Shown piece by piece: positions 1 to 10,384 of a DNA stretch of 64,000 bases (positions within the stretch are counted from its first letter, which is position 1; the number at the start of each line of letters is the position of its first letter). Position numbers and translations under genes: made by a program. Origin of the DNA: Persephonella atlantica (GTDB lineage Bacteria; Aquificota; Aquificia; Aquificales; Hydrogenothermaceae); NCBI RefSeq assembly GCF_016617615.1, contig NZ_JAACYA010000001.1:902361-966360 (forward strand), read 5' to 3'. A model generated the notes under the pieces. It was not told the DNA's origin. It did no database searches and worked only from the letters and a program-made list of their open reading frames with translations.

Positions 1-15
1 TTTCTTCTTTCCCAT
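1..15 (-). CDS. infA: Translation initiation factor IF-1, first codons only (partial)
   Basis: An ATG preceded by a strong ribosome-binding site (GGAGAAAAG) begins 8 bases after the map stop codon and encodes Met-Gly-Lys-Lys-Lys before the window ends. The basic start and the position directly after map in a secY-adk-map cluster fit infA, which is the usual next gene in bacteria. Only five codons are visible, so the identity rests on synteny. Confidence 0.5.
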
Positions 16-23
16 CTTTTCTC

Positions 24-785
24 CTAATCAAGTTTAGAAAGTATCTCTGGACCCTCTTCTGTTATTGCAACAGAGTGCTCAAAATGTGCAGCAAGTGCCT
101 TCTCTTTTGAAACAACAGTCCAGCCATCTTTCAATTTACGGTAGAAGTTCTTTCTCCTACCTAATGTTGCCATTGGCTCAATGGCCAAAACCATACCAGC
201 CTTTAAAACAACATCTTCTGCATTTGCCACACAGTTTGAAACGTGTGGCTCTTCGTGGGGCTTTCGCCCTATGCCGTGTCCCCCATAATCACATATAGGG
301 GCGAGGCGGTAGGCTTCCAACGTGCCTTCTATAGCAGCCGCAATATCTTTAACATTTTTTCCCGGATAACACTGCTCAATTCCTGCCATCAAAGCTTTTT
401 CTACACCTTCCAGCAGTCTTTTTTTTCTGTCGCTAATTCTGTCCCCTACAACATAAGAGATGGCAGCATCTCCATACCAGCCGTCATAAACAACACCAAA
501 ATCTATGCTAACTATGTCTCCTTCCTTTATCACCCTATTCTTTTTTGGAACACCGTGAACTATCTCCTCATTTATAGAAACACACAAAGCAGCAGGAAAA
601 CCATACAAACCTAAAAAAGCAGGTTTCACATTCCTTTTTTCTGCTTCCCTTCTTGCTATCTCATCCAGGTCAACACCTGTCATTCCTGCCTTCGTCTCTT
701 CTTTTATTACATGGAGAATCTCTGCAACTATCTTATTCGCTTTTCTCAGCTTTTCTATATCTTCTCTGCTTTTTAATTCAATCAT
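24..785 (-). CDS. map: Type I methionine aminopeptidase
   Basis: This enzyme removes the initiator methionine from nascent proteins in the cytoplasm. The 253-aa length is normal for the bacterial type I enzyme without an extension. All metal ligands of the pita-bread fold are visible: Asp95, Asp106, His170, Glu203 and Glu236, with the substrate-contacting histidines in EEIVHG (His78) and HEEPHV. It lies 12 bases downstream of adk and just upstream of infA, the standard end of the spc region. No clear Shine-Dalgarno precedes its ATG, so translation may be coupled to adk. Confidence 0.97.
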   Translation of the reverse strand: MIELKSREDIEKLRKANKIVAEILHVIKEETKAGMTGVDLDEIARREAEKRNVKPAFLGLYGFPAALCVSINEEIVHGVPKKNRVIKEGDIVSIDFGVVYDGWYGDAAISYVVGDRISDRKKRLLEGVEKALMAGIEQCYPGKNVKDIAAAIEGTLEAYRLAPICDYGGHGIGRKPHEEPHVSNCVANAEDVVLKAGMVLAIEPMATLGRRKNFYRKLKDGWTVVSKEKALAAHFEHSVAITEEGPEILSKLD

Positions 786-797
786 TTTGACAAACTA

Positions 798-1424
<627 letters not shown>

Positions 1425-2717
1425 TTAGCTCCTCTTTAGAAATCCTTCATATCTTTTCATTGCAAGATGGGCTTCTATCTGATGAAGTGTATCAAGGGCA
1501 ACAACAACAACAATTAGTGCAGAGGTTCCACCAAAGTAAAAAGGAACGTTAAGCCATTTTATCAGGAACATGGGAAGAACAGCTATCGCTGCAAGGAATA
1601 TAGAACCTACAAATATTATTCTTGTGAGAACAAAGTTCAGATACTCTGCCGTCTGCGTCCCTGCTCTTATGCCCGGTATAAACGCACCACTTTTACGGAG
1701 ATTGTCAGCAATATCAACAGGGTTAACTAATATTGCAGTGTAGAAGTAAGAGAAAAATATGATAAGTCCTACATATATAAGAAAATACCAGTAACTCTGT
1801 GGAGAGAGAATATCTGCAATCACACGGGCTATATGACTGTGTTCAACAAACATCTGGGCTATTGTTGCTGGAAACATCAAAAGTGCAACAGCAAATATGA
1901 TTGGAATAACGCCAGCAGGGTTGAGCTTGAATGGAATGTATGTGGCAGTTTCTCCTAACGCTCCTATATTTCTTCTTGCATAGTTTATTGGTATTCTCCT
2001 TTCTGCTTCTTGTATGTATATAATTCCTGCAACAACAACAATAATCACAACAATAGCTGTTCCTACCTGAAATACAGAAAGTTCTCCAACCTTTAGCTGC
2101 TCATATGTGGAGATAACAGCATTTGGAACTCCAGCCACTATACTGGCAAGTATAAGCATAGATATACCATTTCCAATACCAAACTCTGTAATTCTTTCCC
2201 CTATCCACATAAGAAAAACAACACCTGTTGTGATAATAACTGTTGTTAGAAACACGAAAACAAAAGGAGAGACAGATATAAGATGCTGTCCTGTCTCTGT
2301 TGTTATGTTGCTAATCCACGTGGAAAGGGCAAAAGACTGAAATGCCGCTATTGCAATTGTTAAGTATCTTGTATACTGGGTTATCTTCCATCTTCCGTAT
2401 TCACCTTCTTCCTTCTGAAGTCTTTCCAAAGACGGAATAACAGCAGTTAAAAGCTGCATAATGATTGCTGCCGATATGTATGGCATTATACCGAGGGCAA
2501 AAACTGAAAGTCTGCCTAAGGCACCACCAGAGAACAGGTTGTATATGTTAAAGAGAGCTCCGCCTGCAGCATTAAAGTAGTGGGAAAGTGTCTGTGCATC
2601 TACACCGGGGACAGGAATGTGTGTCCCCAGTCTATAAACAGCAAACATTATCAATGTATACAGGATTCTTTTCCTTAAATCCTGTATCTCTAATATATTC
2701 TTTATTTTTTCAATCAA
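1425..2717 (-). CDS. secY: Preprotein translocase subunit SecY
   Basis: This is the central channel of the Sec translocon in the inner membrane. The 430-aa protein shows about ten hydrophobic segments, the N-terminal RLGTHIPVPG motif following the first helix, and the cytoplasmic loop with YARRNIG used for SecA and ribosome contact. It follows rplO by 24 bases in the spc cluster. Its partner SecE is encoded at 28811-28999; secG is not in this window. Confidence 0.97.
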   Translation of the reverse strand: MIEKIKNILEIQDLRKRILYTLIMFAVYRLGTHIPVPGVDAQTLSHYFNAAGGALFNIYNLFSGGALGRLSVFALGIMPYISAAIIMQLLTAVIPSLERLQKEEGEYGRWKITQYTRYLTIAIAAFQSFALSTWISNITTETGQHLISVSPFVFVFLTTVIITTGVVFLMWIGERITEFGIGNGISMLILASIVAGVPNAVISTYEQLKVGELSVFQVGTAIVVIIVVVAGIIYIQEAERRIPINYARRNIGALGETATYIPFKLNPAGVIPIIFAVALLMFPATIAQMFVEHSHIARVIADILSPQSYWYFLIYVGLIIFFSYFYTAILVNPVDIADNLRKSGAFIPGIRAGTQTAEYLNFVLTRIIFVGSIFLAAIAVLPMFLIKWLNVPFYFGGTSALIVVVVALDTLHQIEAHLAMKRYEGFLKRS

Positions 2718-2741
2718 TCATAGCCCTCTCTAATTTTACAG

Positions 2742-3194
2742 TTATTCAATTATTTCACAGCTTCCACCTGCAGCCTTTATCTTCTCTTCTGCAGTTTTTG
2801 AAAATTTATGGGCTTTTACCTTAAGAGGTTTTGTAAGCTCTCCATCTCCCAATATTTTTACTGCCGACGTGCAGTGGATAATTCTTTTTTCTTTTAAAAT
2901 TTCTGGAGTTATTTCTGCATTTGCTTCAAATCTCTCTTCGAGTGTTTTCAGGTTTACTATCTCATACTCTTTTTTATTAGGGTTCTTGAATCCCCTTTTT
3001 GGGATTCTCATTATAAATGGCGTCTGTCCACCTTCAAAGAATGCGGGGAGAGTTCCGTATCCTCTTCTTGACTTCTGTCCCTTATGACCTCTTCCTGAAG
3101 TTTTACCGTGTCCTGAGCCTATACCTCTACCTACCCTTTTGTGGGTTTTTGTAGCTCCCTCTGCTGGTTTTAACTGATGAAGTTTTATGCCCAT
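2742..3194 (-). CDS. rplO: 50S ribosomal protein L15
   Basis: L15 is a large-subunit protein that binds 23S rRNA. The N-terminal basic glycine-rich segment ([18 protein letters not shown]) and the FEGGQTPF motif identify it. It is 150 aa, normal for the family. Its ATG overlaps the rpmD stop in a TAATG junction, which implies translational coupling, and secY follows, as in the spc operon of most bacteria. Confidence 0.97.
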   Translation of the reverse strand: MGIKLHQLKPAEGATKTHKRVGRGIGSGHGKTSGRGHKGQKSRRGYGTLPAFFEGGQTPFIMRIPKRGFKNPNKKEYEIVNLKTLEERFEANAEITPEILKEKRIIHCTSAVKILGDGELTKPLKVKAHKFSKTAEEKIKAAGGSCEIIE

Positions 3195-3373
3195 TATTCC
3201 ACTTCCTCCACTTGAATAAGATGATGAGCTTTTCTTATATTTCCGAGAACCATAGGATTTTTTTCTAAGATTCTTTCATCATTTATTTTTTTCAGACCAA
3301 GAGATTTTACAGCCTGTATCTGGTCTTTTCTCTTTCCTGCAAGTCCTCTAACAAGTTTTACCTTTATTTTCAT
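3194..3373 (-). CDS. rpmD: 50S ribosomal protein L30
   Basis: This 59-aa reading frame starts [18 protein letters not shown] and contains the L30 pattern of a short beta strand, a lysine-rich turn and LGLKKIN, ending VEEVE. It fills the gap between rpsE and rplO exactly where rpmD sits in the spc operon. Its stop overlaps the rplO start by one base (TAATG). A GGAGG ribosome-binding site lies just before the ATG. Confidence 0.93.
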   Translation of the reverse strand: MKIKVKLVRGLAGKRKDQIQAVKSLGLKKINDERILEKNPMVLGNIRKAHHLIQVEEVE

Positions 3374-3382
3374 TTTATCCTC

Positions 3383-3967
3383 CTACCTGACTATTGGAGA
3401 TGAAGCGTATATTCTGTAGTTTTTCTTAACCTTTTCTTCATCTATTCCTCTGATTTTTGCCACTTCTTCAGGAGACCTTACTTTCAGGAGAGCATCAAAC
3501 ACAGCTCTAACTATGTTGTTCGGGTTTGTTGTTCTGCTGATAATCTTTGTGAGTATGTCTGTAACACCTAAAAGCTCTAAAACAGGTCTGACAGGTCCTC
3601 CTGCCACAACACCTGTCCCTCTTCTTGCAGGCTTTAGAAGAACAACAGCCGACTCATACTCACCAATAACATCGTGGGGTATGGTTCCCTCAATCAGTGG
3701 AACTTTTATTAGATGCTTCTTTGCATCTGCAATTGCTTTTGCTATTGACGGAGGAACCTCATTTGCTTTTCCATGTCCAAATCCCACATGACCGTTTCTA
3801 TCTCCAACAACTGCCAGTGTTGAGAAGGAAAATCTTCTTCCACCTTCAACAACCCTTGTTGTTCTTCTTATTTCAACAACTTTTTCTTCTAACTGTAGCT
3901 CCGCTGGATTAACAGGCTGTACTTTCTGCCTTTCTTCTATTAATCTCTCTATGCTTTTTGCTCCCAT
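3383..3967 (-). CDS. rpsE: 30S ribosomal protein S5
   Basis: S5 contributes to decoding accuracy and to the mRNA entry site. The 194-aa protein shows the N-terminal double-stranded RNA-binding fold (GGRRFSFSTLAVVGD, GHVGFGHGKANEVP) and the C-terminal GTGVVAGGPVRPVLELLGV region. The first 20 or so residues are a charged extension. It follows rplR by 14 bases and precedes rpmD. Confidence 0.97.
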   Translation of the reverse strand: MGAKSIERLIEERQKVQPVNPAELQLEEKVVEIRRTTRVVEGGRRFSFSTLAVVGDRNGHVGFGHGKANEVPPSIAKAIADAKKHLIKVPLIEGTIPHDVIGEYESAVVLLKPARRGTGVVAGGPVRPVLELLGVTDILTKIISRTTNPNNIVRAVFDALLKVRSPEEVAKIRGIDEEKVKKNYRIYASSPIVR

Positions 3968-3981
3968 ACTTACTCTCCTGC

Positions 3982-4353
3982 TTAAAATTTTAGTCCTTTT
4001 TCTCTTGCTGCTTCTGCAAACGCTTTCACTTTGCCGTGGTATATAAAACCACCTCTATCAAAAACAACATTTTGAATACCTTTTGCAAGGGCTTTCTCAG
4101 CTATAAACTCTCCTAACTTTTTCGCCATTTCTATATTTTTACCGCCTCTTACTCCGTATTTTTCAACAAAATCTTTATCTATAGTTGAAGCACTTACCAG
4201 TGTTTTTCCTGCTTCATCATCAATTATCTGGACATAAAGATTGTTCAGAGATTTAAAAAATGCCATTCTTGGTCTTTCTGCTGTTCCAGATACCTTTTTT
4301 CTTATCCTTTTATGCCTTATTATTCTCTTTTCCCTTCTTGTTTTTACTGCCAT
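3982..4353 (-). CDS. rplR: 50S ribosomal protein L18
   Basis: L18 binds 5S rRNA together with L5. The 123-aa sequence has the basic N-terminus ([15 protein letters not shown]), the [13 protein letters not shown] strand and the C-terminal [20 protein letters not shown] signature. It sits between rplF and rpsE in the spc order, with a normal length and no anomalies. Confidence 0.96.
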   Translation of the reverse strand: MAVKTRREKRIIRHKRIRKKVSGTAERPRMAFFKSLNNLYVQIIDDEAGKTLVSASTIDKDFVEKYGVRGGKNIEMAKKLGEFIAEKALAKGIQNVVFDRGGFIYHGKVKAFAEAAREKGLKF

Positions 4354-4376
4354 CTATACACTCCTCTTAAAGGATT

Positions 4377-4919
4377 TTATTTTTTACCTACAGATTTACC
4401 TGGCTTTAGCTTGAGAACTTCACCTTTATATCTGACACCTTTTCCTTTATATGGATCTGGTTTTCTAAATTCTCTGATTTCTGCAGCAACCTGTCCTACC
4501 TTTTGTTTGTCTATTCCTGAAACTTTTATTATGTTCCCCTCAACTGCTATCTGAATTCCCTCTGGCGGCTCATAAATTATAGGGTGGGAATAACCAAGCT
4601 GAAGCTCTAAAGCTTTACCTTTCATGTTCGCCCTGTAACCGATACCTACAATTTCTAACTCCACTGTAAAACCTTCTGTAACGCCTTTTACCATATTGGC
4701 GATAAGTGCTCTTGTTGTTCCGTGTATAGCTCTCATAAATGCTGAGTCATCTGGTCTTTCTATCTTTATCTGGTTATCCTCTACTTTTATGCTCAATTTA
4801 GGATTAAAGTCTCCTTCTAACTGTCCTTTTGGACCTTTTACAACAACATGGTTGCTTTCACTTACTGTAACCTGAACACCATTTGGTATATCAATAGGTT
4901 TTTTACCAATCCTTGACAT
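4377..4919 (-). CDS. rplF: 50S ribosomal protein L6
   Basis: L6 lies near the factor-binding site of the large subunit. The 180-aa protein has the two-repeat L6 fold, starting [14 protein letters not shown] and ending with [14 protein letters not shown], the family signature. It lies 20 bases after rpsH and ahead of rplR. Confidence 0.97.
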   Translation of the reverse strand: MSRIGKKPIDIPNGVQVTVSESNHVVVKGPKGQLEGDFNPKLSIKVEDNQIKIERPDDSAFMRAIHGTTRALIANMVKGVTEGFTVELEIVGIGYRANMKGKALELQLGYSHPIIYEPPEGIQIAVEGNIIKVSGIDKQKVGQVAAEIREFRKPDPYKGKGVRYKGEVLKLKPGKSVGKK

Positions 4920-4939
4920 CTACAATGCCTCCTTTTTTA

Positions 4940-5350
4940 TTACCAGATATAGCAGAGAACTTCTCCACCAACTTTCTGCTTTCTTGCTTCAGCATCTGTT
5001 AATATTCCTTTATTTGTGGAAAGTATGGCTATACCTAATCCTTTTCTCACGTATGGTATATGCTTTGAATCTGTGTATTTTCTCAGCCCCGGTTTAGATA
5101 CCCTTTTCAGACCCTGTATAACAGGCTTTGTATTTCTTGGACCTAAGTATTTCAATTTTATTATTATTGTTCCCTGATTTCCTTTTTTGTTTTCCTCTGA
5201 TATTGTGTAGTCTTCTATGTATCCTTCTCTTTTTAAGATTTCAACTATTTTCTCTTTGATTTTAGAATGGGGAACGTAAACCTCACTTTTTCTGGCTTTT
5301 ATTGCGTTGTTTATCCTTGCCAGCATATCTGCTATTGGGTCAACTATCAT
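4940..5350 (-). CDS. rpsH: 30S ribosomal protein S8
   Basis: S8 is an early 16S rRNA-binding protein and, in Escherichia coli, the repressor of the spc operon. This 136-aa protein begins with [13 protein letters not shown] and ends with [17 protein letters not shown] and GEVLCYIW, all family signatures. I did not find an S8-like target hairpin before rplE here, so S8 feedback on this operon is not shown. Confidence 0.97.
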   Translation of the reverse strand: MIVDPIADMLARINNAIKARKSEVYVPHSKIKEKIVEILKREGYIEDYTISEENKKGNQGTIIIKLKYLGPRNTKPVIQGLKRVSKPGLRKYTDSKHIPYVRKGLGIAILSTNKGILTDAEARKQKVGGEVLCYIW

Positions 5351-5362
5351 AATCTTGCCTCC

Positions 5363-5551
5363 TTACCAGCTCGCTTTTTTTACCCCAGGGATTTCTCCTC
5401 TGAGGGCTCTTTCTCTAAAACACAGTCTGCACATATTAAACTGTCTTAAAAATCCCCTTGGTCTTCCACAGATAGGACACCTTGAGTGGTTTCTTGTGCT
5501 GTATTTTGGTTTTTTCATAAATGATTTTGCTATTAAACATTTACGTGCCAT
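5363..5551 (-). CDS. rpsN: 30S ribosomal protein S14, zinc-binding type
   Basis: This is the short (62 aa) C+ form of S14. It carries two CxxC pairs (CPIC and CRLC, 15 residues apart) that form a zinc ribbon, and ends with the [15 protein letters not shown] signature. It lies between rplE and rpsH as expected. The zinc form is common in thermophiles. Confidence 0.96.
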   Translation of the reverse strand: MARKCLIAKSFMKKPKYSTRNHSRCPICGRPRGFLRQFNMCRLCFRERALRGEIPGVKKASW

Positions 5552-5567
5552 TATGTTATTCCTCCTG

Positions 5568-6128
5568 TTATCCTCTTATTGGCAGTCCAAGTAATGCAAG
5601 GAGATACTTTGCCTCCTCATCGGTTTCAGCTGACGTTTCAATAATAATATCCATTCCCCTGATTCTATCTACTTTGTCGTAATCTATCTCTGGGAATATT
5701 ATCTGTTCAGAGATACCAAATGCATAATTTCCTCTACCATCAAATGACATAGGGTTAAGTCCTCTAAAATCTCTCACCCTTGGAAGTGCAACAGATATCA
5801 GCTTGTCTAAAAAGTCCCACATTCTCTCTTTTCTGAGGGTTACCCTTGCTCCAACTGGAAGACCTCTCCTCAGCTTGAAACCAGCCTCTGCCTTTTTTGC
5901 TCTTCTGATTTCTGGTCTCTGCCCTGTTATTGCCATAAGATCTTCAACTGCTCTATCAAGCTGTTTTATATCCTGAACTGCTTCTCCTACTCCCATATTA
6001 ACAACAATCTTTTTAATTCTTGGAACCTGCATAGATGATTTGTATCCAAATCTTTCCATCAGTTTTGGAGCTACTTCTTCTTCGTATTTCTTTCTTAGTC
6101 TTGGAACATACCTTTCTGAAACTGCCAT
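5568..6128 (-). CDS. rplE: 50S ribosomal protein L5
   Basis: L5 binds 5S rRNA in the central protuberance. The 186-aa sequence has the family motifs [29 protein letters not shown] and the C-terminal [17 protein letters not shown]. It follows rplX by 13 bases in the spc order. Confidence 0.97.
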   Translation of the reverse strand: MAVSERYVPRLRKKYEEEVAPKLMERFGYKSSMQVPRIKKIVVNMGVGEAVQDIKQLDRAVEDLMAITGQRPEIRRAKKAEAGFKLRRGLPVGARVTLRKERMWDFLDKLISVALPRVRDFRGLNPMSFDGRGNYAFGISEQIIFPEIDYDKVDRIRGMDIIIETSAETDEEAKYLLALLGLPIRG

Positions 6129-6141
6129 TATGTTCTACCTC

Positions 6142-6507
6142 TTACTTTTTTTCTTTTTCCCATATTGTGTCTATAGTTTCACCTGTCTTTTTGTTGTATC
6201 TTTCCTTAATGATTTTATTTCCTTCTTCTTTGATTCTTATGCCAATTCTTACTCTCTGTTTGTTCTTCTCGTCATAGTACATAACGTTGGATATATGTAT
6301 AGGTCTCTCTATCTCAACAATGCCTCCTTCCTGAATACCTTCAATATGTTTGATATGTTTCTTACCTATGTTAACCCCTTCTATTACAACTCTGACTTTG
6401 TTTGGGTCGCTATTTCTTATTATCTGTTTTATTTTTCCTACTTTTCCTTTCTCTTTTCCCGCAATAACTATAACAGTATCACCTTTTTTGAGCTTTGTTT
6501 TGACCAT
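6142..6507 (-). CDS. rplX: 50S ribosomal protein L24
   Basis: L24 is an assembly-initiating large-subunit protein. The N-terminal KOW motif (KKGDTVIVIAGKEKGKVGKI) is clear, followed by VVIEGVNIGKKHIKH. The 121-aa length is slightly above the usual 100-105 because of a lysine-rich tail. It starts 3 bases after the rplN stop. Confidence 0.96.
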   Translation of the reverse strand: MVKTKLKKGDTVIVIAGKEKGKVGKIKQIIRNSDPNKVRVVIEGVNIGKKHIKHIEGIQEGGIVEIERPIHISNVMYYDEKNKQRVRIGIRIKEEGNKIIKERYNKKTGETIDTIWEKEKK

Positions 6508-6510
6508 TTT

Positions 6511-6891
6511 TTATATTACCTCCGGTGCCAGTGAAACTATTCTGTAAAAACCTTTTGCTCTTATTTCTCTTGCTACAGGACCTAAAATACGAGTTCCTAT
6601 TGGCTCAAGGTTGTTGTTGAGAAGAACAACCGCATTATCATCAAACTTTATAAAACTTCCATCAGGTCTCCCAACCTCTTTTGCCGTTCTTACAACCACA
6701 GCTTTGTAAACTTTGCCTTTTTTCGCTGTTCCATTGGGAAGTGCATCTTTAACAGTTACGGTAATAACGTCTCCCAGTGTTGCAAAGTCAGTCTGTTTAC
6801 CAAAGTTTACCTTTTTTGGTATCCCTATACACTGAACCTTTTTTGCTCCCGAGTTGTCAGCTGTATTCAGATATGTTCCTCTTCTAATCAT
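6511..6891 (-). CDS. rplN: 50S ribosomal protein L14
   Basis: L14 lies at the subunit interface. The 126-aa protein starts [17 protein letters not shown] and contains [17 protein letters not shown], both typical. I prefer the ATG at 6891 over a GTG nine bases upstream, because AGAGGTG then stands 6-8 bases before the ATG and the upstream GTG would lie inside that ribosome-binding site. It is the first gene after the longest gap in this part of the cluster. Confidence 0.96.
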   Translation of the reverse strand: MIRRGTYLNTADNSGAKKVQCIGIPKKVNFGKQTDFATLGDVITVTVKDALPNGTAKKGKVYKAVVVRTAKEVGRPDGSFIKFDDNAVVLLNNNLEPIGTRILGPVAREIRAKGFYRIVSLAPEVI

Positions 6892-6917
6892 TTCCTGCAC
6901 CTCTTTTGATATGAAAT

Positions 6918-6974
6918 TCCTTCCGCCTTTTCAGGCGGAAAGACAAAATAATATTTTATTATTTTTGAATACCA
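6918..6974 (-). promoter_or_regulatory. Two tandem hairpins in the rpsQ-rplN gap
   Basis: Read on the minus strand, the 78-base gap holds an AT hairpin (AATAATA-AAA-TATTATT) and then a GC-rich hairpin (TTCCGCC-TGAAAA-GGCGGAA, perfect 7-bp stem at 6921-6940). No U-tract follows the second stem, so it is not a standard terminator. It could be a processing, pausing or feedback site separating the S10 and spc parts. The structure is read directly; its function is unknown. Confidence 0.45.
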
Positions 6975-6977
6975 AAA

Positions 6978-7235
6978 TCAAGACTGGGAAGAGATAATCT
7001 CAACCACAACCCATCTTTTCAGCTTTGAAAGAGGTCTTGATTCTCTAATTCTGACAACATCACCCACTTTGCATCTGTTTTCTTCATCATGTGCATAGAA
7101 TTTTTTAGTTCTCTTTATCCTTTTTCCATAGAGAGGATGTGGGAACTGTCTTTCTACTGCTACAACAACTGTTTTATCCATTTTATCTGATACAACTTTG
7201 CCAACAAACTCCTTTCTTCTTGATTTTACTGCCAT
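6978..7235 (-). CDS. rpsQ: 30S ribosomal protein S17
   Basis: S17 is an OB-fold protein that binds 16S rRNA. The 85-aa sequence shows [14 protein letters not shown], the [14 protein letters not shown] segment and [14 protein letters not shown], the family signature. Its start overlaps the rpmC stop by one base (TAATG), suggesting coupling. A 78-base gap with hairpins separates it from rplN. Confidence 0.97.
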   Translation of the reverse strand: MAVKSRRKEFVGKVVSDKMDKTVVVAVERQFPHPLYGKRIKRTKKFYAHDEENRCKVGDVVRIRESRPLSKLKRWVVVEIISSQS

Positions 7236-7444
7236 TACTCTCCTCCAGTTTGAGCTTGAAGCTCTCTTTCTCTGAGAATTGTAAGAATTCTTGCTATATC
7301 TCTCTTGGTCTGCTTTATCTCAGATGGTTTTTCTAAACCACCTACAGCATTCTGGAATCTGAGATTCATCAGTTTTTTCTTCAGCTCTTTAACTTTCTCT
7401 TTCAGTTCATCATCTGTAAGTTTTCTCAGTTCTTCTGCTTTCAT
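7235..7444 (-). CDS. rpmC: 50S ribosomal protein L29
   Basis: L29 lies at the peptide exit tunnel. The 69-aa protein is the expected pair of helices: [17 protein letters not shown], then [19 protein letters not shown], then the [19 protein letters not shown] signature. It starts one base after the rplP stop. Confidence 0.96.
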   Translation of the reverse strand: MKAEELRKLTDDELKEKVKELKKKLMNLRFQNAVGGLEKPSEIKQTKRDIARILTILRERELQAQTGGE

Positions 7445-7445
7445 C

Positions 7446-7862
7446 TTACGACCTCGCCTTTACCATTCTTGTTTTTATTGGTAATTTGTGGCTTGCCTTT
7501 CTGAATGCTTCAGCAGCCACTTCTTCCGGAACACCTGCAATCTCAAAAAGAATATGTCCCGGTTTTACAACAGCTACGAAATGGTCAAGGTCTCCCTTAC
7601 CTTTACCCATTCTTGTCTCTGCTGGCTTTCTTGTTACAGGTTTATGAGGGAAAACTCTAATCCAGACTTTTGCCCCTTTTTTTGCTTCCCTTACTATTGC
7701 AATACGGGCTGACTCTATCTGCCTTGATGTCATCCAGCATGGCTGCAGTGCTTGAAGTCCGTACTCTCCAAAGGCCACAAAATTTCTTCTATTGGCCTTT
7801 CCTTTCATTCTTCCTCTATGCTGTCTTCTCCATTTTATCTTTTTAGGCTGAAGTAGTGACAT
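7446..7862 (-). CDS. rplP: 50S ribosomal protein L16
   Basis: L16 helps form the A-site region of the large subunit. The 138-aa protein begins with [18 protein letters not shown] and contains the [19 protein letters not shown] and [18 protein letters not shown] signatures. It follows rpsC by 20 bases. Confidence 0.97.
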   Translation of the reverse strand: MSLLQPKKIKWRRQHRGRMKGKANRRNFVAFGEYGLQALQPCWMTSRQIESARIAIVREAKKGAKVWIRVFPHKPVTRKPAETRMGKGKGDLDHFVAVVKPGHILFEIAGVPEEVAAEAFRKASHKLPIKTRMVKARS

Positions 7863-7882
7863 TTACTGTTCCTCCTTTTTTA

Positions 7883-8566
7883 TTAAACTGTGTGGAGTTC
7901 TTCTTCTATCTTCTTCAGAACTTCCTCTTTCTGCTCTGCCAATTTATCTCCTTTATAAATCCAGACCTTAACTCCTAAAATTCCATACTTTGTTGATGCT
8001 CTTGCTGTTCCATAATCTATGTCTGCTCTGAGGGTTTGAAGGGGCATTCTACCTGCCATAAACCACTCTTTCCTTGCAAGGTCAACTCCACCTATACGAC
8101 CGCCAACCTGAACTTTTATACCCTTTGCTCCAGCTTTCATTGCATTGTCTATTGCTCTCTTCATTGCTCTTCTGTGGGAAACCCTTCTCTCAAGCTGGAG
8201 GGCAATATCCTCTGCAACTAATTTTGCGTTGAGCTCTGGCTTTTTAACCTCATCAACATTTACCAACACTTCTTTTGCATCTGTCAATGCAAGGAGTATC
8301 TTGTTTAGCTCTTCAACTTCTGCCCCTTTTCTTCCAATAACAATTCCCGGCTTTGATGCCAGTATTTTCACTCTTATCTTTTCTCCCAGTCTTTCAATAA
8401 TAACGTCTGCTATCCCAGCCTGTTTGTACTTTTCTTCAACAAACCTTCTAATTTTCAGGTCTTCGTGAAGAATTTTGCTATATCTCTTTTTGTCTGCAAA
8501 CCATTTTGATTTCCAGTCTGTTGTTATTCCTAATCTAAACCCTGTTGGATGTACTTTCTGACCCAC
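7883..8566 (-). CDS. rpsC: 30S ribosomal protein S3
   Basis: S3 shapes the mRNA entry channel. The 227-aa protein begins [18 protein letters not shown], has a KH domain with the GRKG loop ([17 protein letters not shown]), and the C-terminal [20 protein letters not shown] signature. It follows rplV with a 12-base gap. Confidence 0.97.
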   Translation of the reverse strand: MGQKVHPTGFRLGITTDWKSKWFADKKRYSKILHEDLKIRRFVEEKYKQAGIADVIIERLGEKIRVKILASKPGIVIGRKGAEVEELNKILLALTDAKEVLVNVDEVKKPELNAKLVAEDIALQLERRVSHRRAMKRAIDNAMKAGAKGIKVQVGGRIGGVDLARKEWFMAGRMPLQTLRADIDYGTARASTKYGILGVKVWIYKGDKLAEQKEEVLKKIEEELHTV

Positions 8567-8578
8567 TTTTATTCCTCC

Positions 8579-8932
8579 TTACTGCCTTTCAGCTAAAGTT
8601 ATATAAATGTGAGAAAATCTTCTTTTTTTAGGCGTTGCCCTTCCATAAGCCCTTGGCATGTACCTTTTCAGTATTGGACCATCTTCTGCTCTGATCTCTT
8701 TTATGTAGAGGTTGTCAATATCCATATCCTTCAGCTCTGCATTTGCTATAGCGCTTTTCAGGAGCTTTTCCACCATTCTTGCTGCTCTTTTGTTCATACC
8801 ATGTAGAAGAGCAAGTGCAACACCAACATCCTTTCCTCTTATTGCATTGATTACCTGTCTCGCTTTTGTCGGTGAGGTTCTCGCGTATCTCAAAACAGCC
8901 CTTGCTTCAAGGTTCTTTGTAGCTTCTGCCAT
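8579..8932 (-). CDS. rplV: 50S ribosomal protein L22
   Basis: L22 lines the exit tunnel with an extended beta hairpin. The 117-aa protein shows ARTSPTKARQVINAIRGK and RAYGRATPKKRRFSHIYIT, the family signature. I use the ATG at 8932 rather than the GTG nine bases upstream because the AGAGGTGG ribosome-binding site then sits at normal spacing. Confidence 0.96.
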   Translation of the reverse strand: MAEATKNLEARAVLRYARTSPTKARQVINAIRGKDVGVALALLHGMNKRAARMVEKLLKSAIANAELKDMDIDNLYIKEIRAEDGPILKRYMPRAYGRATPKKRRFSHIYITLAERQ

Positions 8933-8944
8933 CTTTTCCACCTC

Positions 8945-9244
8945 TTATTTTTTCTTAACTGCTTTTGCAGATTTATCAGGGTGACCCCTGAATGTTCTTG
9001 TGAGTGAAAACTCCCCAAGTTTATGTCCAACCATTTCTGGCTGTATGTAAACAGGTATAAATTTCATCCCATTATAAACAGCTATTGTATGCCCAACCAT
9101 CTCTTCTGTTATGGTGCAGGCCCTATCCCACACCTTTATTATCTTTCTTTCACCTGTTTCATTCATTTTCCTTATCTTTTTCAGTATTTTCTCATTTACA
9201 TAAGGATTTTTATTTCTTTCGTTCCACTTTCCTTTGTATCCCAT
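8945..9244 (-). CDS. rpsS: 30S ribosomal protein S19
   Basis: S19 sits in the head of the small subunit. The 99-aa protein contains [19 protein letters not shown] and [15 protein letters not shown], both signatures. It starts two bases after the rplB stop, and the C-terminal lysine-rich tail is typical of thermophiles. Confidence 0.96.
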   Translation of the reverse strand: MGYKGKWNERNKNPYVNEKILKKIRKMNETGERKIIKVWDRACTITEEMVGHTIAVYNGMKFIPVYIQPEMVGHKLGEFSLTRTFRGHPDKSAKAVKKK

Positions 9245-9246
9245 GG

Positions 9247-10071
9247 TTATTTACCTCTACGCTTGATTATGAATTTGTCAGAGTATTTAGCTCCACGCCT
9301 TGTTTTGTATCCTTTTGTAGGCTGACCCCATGGAGAAACAGGATGTTTACCAAATGTTTTTCCTTCACCACCACCGTGTGGGTGGTCAACAGGGTTCATT
9401 GCTGTTCCTCTAACTGTTGGTCTGATTCCCAGCCATCTTGACCTTCCAGCTTTACCAAGTTTAATCAGTTCGTGCTCTGCAAGCCCTACTGTTCCTACTG
9501 TAGCCATACATTTTTTGTGCACCAGTCTGATTTCTCCAGAAGGAAGTCTGAGCTGTACGTAATCACCCTGTCTTCCTAAAATCTGGGCAGACATTCCTGC
9601 TGCTCTTGCTATCTGTCCACCTTTTCCTGGAGTTATCTCAATGTTGTGAACAAATGTACCAACAGGAATGTTTTCCAGAGGCAGTGCATTTCCCACTTTT
9701 ATTTCTGCATCTGGTCCTGCAACAACAGTATCTCCCACTTTAAGTCCTTCAGGCCAGATTATGTACCTTTTTTCCCCATCTGCATAGTGAAGGAGTGCAA
9801 TCCTTGCAGACCTGTTTGGGTCATATTCAATTGCTGCAACCTTAGCTGGAACTCCCCATTTATCCCTTTTAAAGTCTATGATTCTGTACTTCCTTTTATG
9901 ACCGCCTCCTTTATGCCTTACTGTTATCCTTCCCTGATTATTTCTTCCAGCCTTCTTAACTAAAGGCTCTACAAGGGATTTTTCAGGCTCTTTCTTTGTT
10001 ATCTCAGAAAAATCATATAAAATTGCGTGTCTTGTTCCATTTGTTACAGGTTTTAATTTTCTAACACCCAT
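9247..10071 (-). CDS. rplB: 50S ribosomal protein L2
   Basis: L2 is needed for subunit association and peptidyl transfer. The 274-aa protein has the N-terminal RNA-binding domain ([20 protein letters not shown]) and the C-terminal [20 protein letters not shown], containing the conserved His near the peptidyl transferase centre. The length is normal. It lies between rplW and rpsS. Confidence 0.98.
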   Translation of the reverse strand: MGVRKLKPVTNGTRHAILYDFSEITKKEPEKSLVEPLVKKAGRNNQGRITVRHKGGGHKRKYRIIDFKRDKWGVPAKVAAIEYDPNRSARIALLHYADGEKRYIIWPEGLKVGDTVVAGPDAEIKVGNALPLENIPVGTFVHNIEITPGKGGQIARAAGMSAQILGRQGDYVQLRLPSGEIRLVHKKCMATVGTVGLAEHELIKLGKAGRSRWLGIRPTVRGTAMNPVDHPHGGGEGKTFGKHPVSPWGQPTKGYKTRRGAKYSDKFIIKRRGK

Positions 10072-10084
10072 TGTTATTTCACCT

Positions 10085-10384
10085 CTATATTAGTTCTGCT
10101 ATATTTATTGGTTTTTCTGATTCAATTTTTACGATAGCTTTTTTCCATTTCTTTGTATAACCGGGTTTCCCAAATCCTACTCTCTTCTGTTTTGGTTTAA
10201 CTATCATTGTTCTCACTTCTTTTACCTTAACGCCAAATATTTCTTCAACAGCCTTTCTTATCTCTATCTTATTGGCATCCATTGCCACTTCAAATACCAG
10301 TTTGTTCTCTTTTTCGTTTTGCCTGACTGCCTTCTCTGTCAGAACAGGACGGATAAGTATGTCGTATGGTGTTTTACCTGCCAT
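10085..10384 (-). CDS. rplW: 50S ribosomal protein L23
   Basis: L23 is the docking site for trigger factor and SRP at the tunnel exit. The 99-aa protein starts with [12 protein letters not shown] and continues with [20 protein letters not shown] and the VKVKEVRTM strand. Its start overlaps the rplD stop by one base, suggesting coupling. Confidence 0.96.
   Translation of the reverse strand: MAGKTPYDILIRPVLTEKAVRQNEKENKLVFEVAMDANKIEIRKAVEEIFGVKVKEVRTMIVKPKQKRVGFGKPGYTKKWKKAIVKIESEKPINIAELI

Noticed and set aside
6035..6534. Phe/Tyr-rich frames (up to 164 codons) on the plus strand
   Set aside because: They are antisense to rplE and rplX, and their composition mirrors the Lys-rich codons of those genes.
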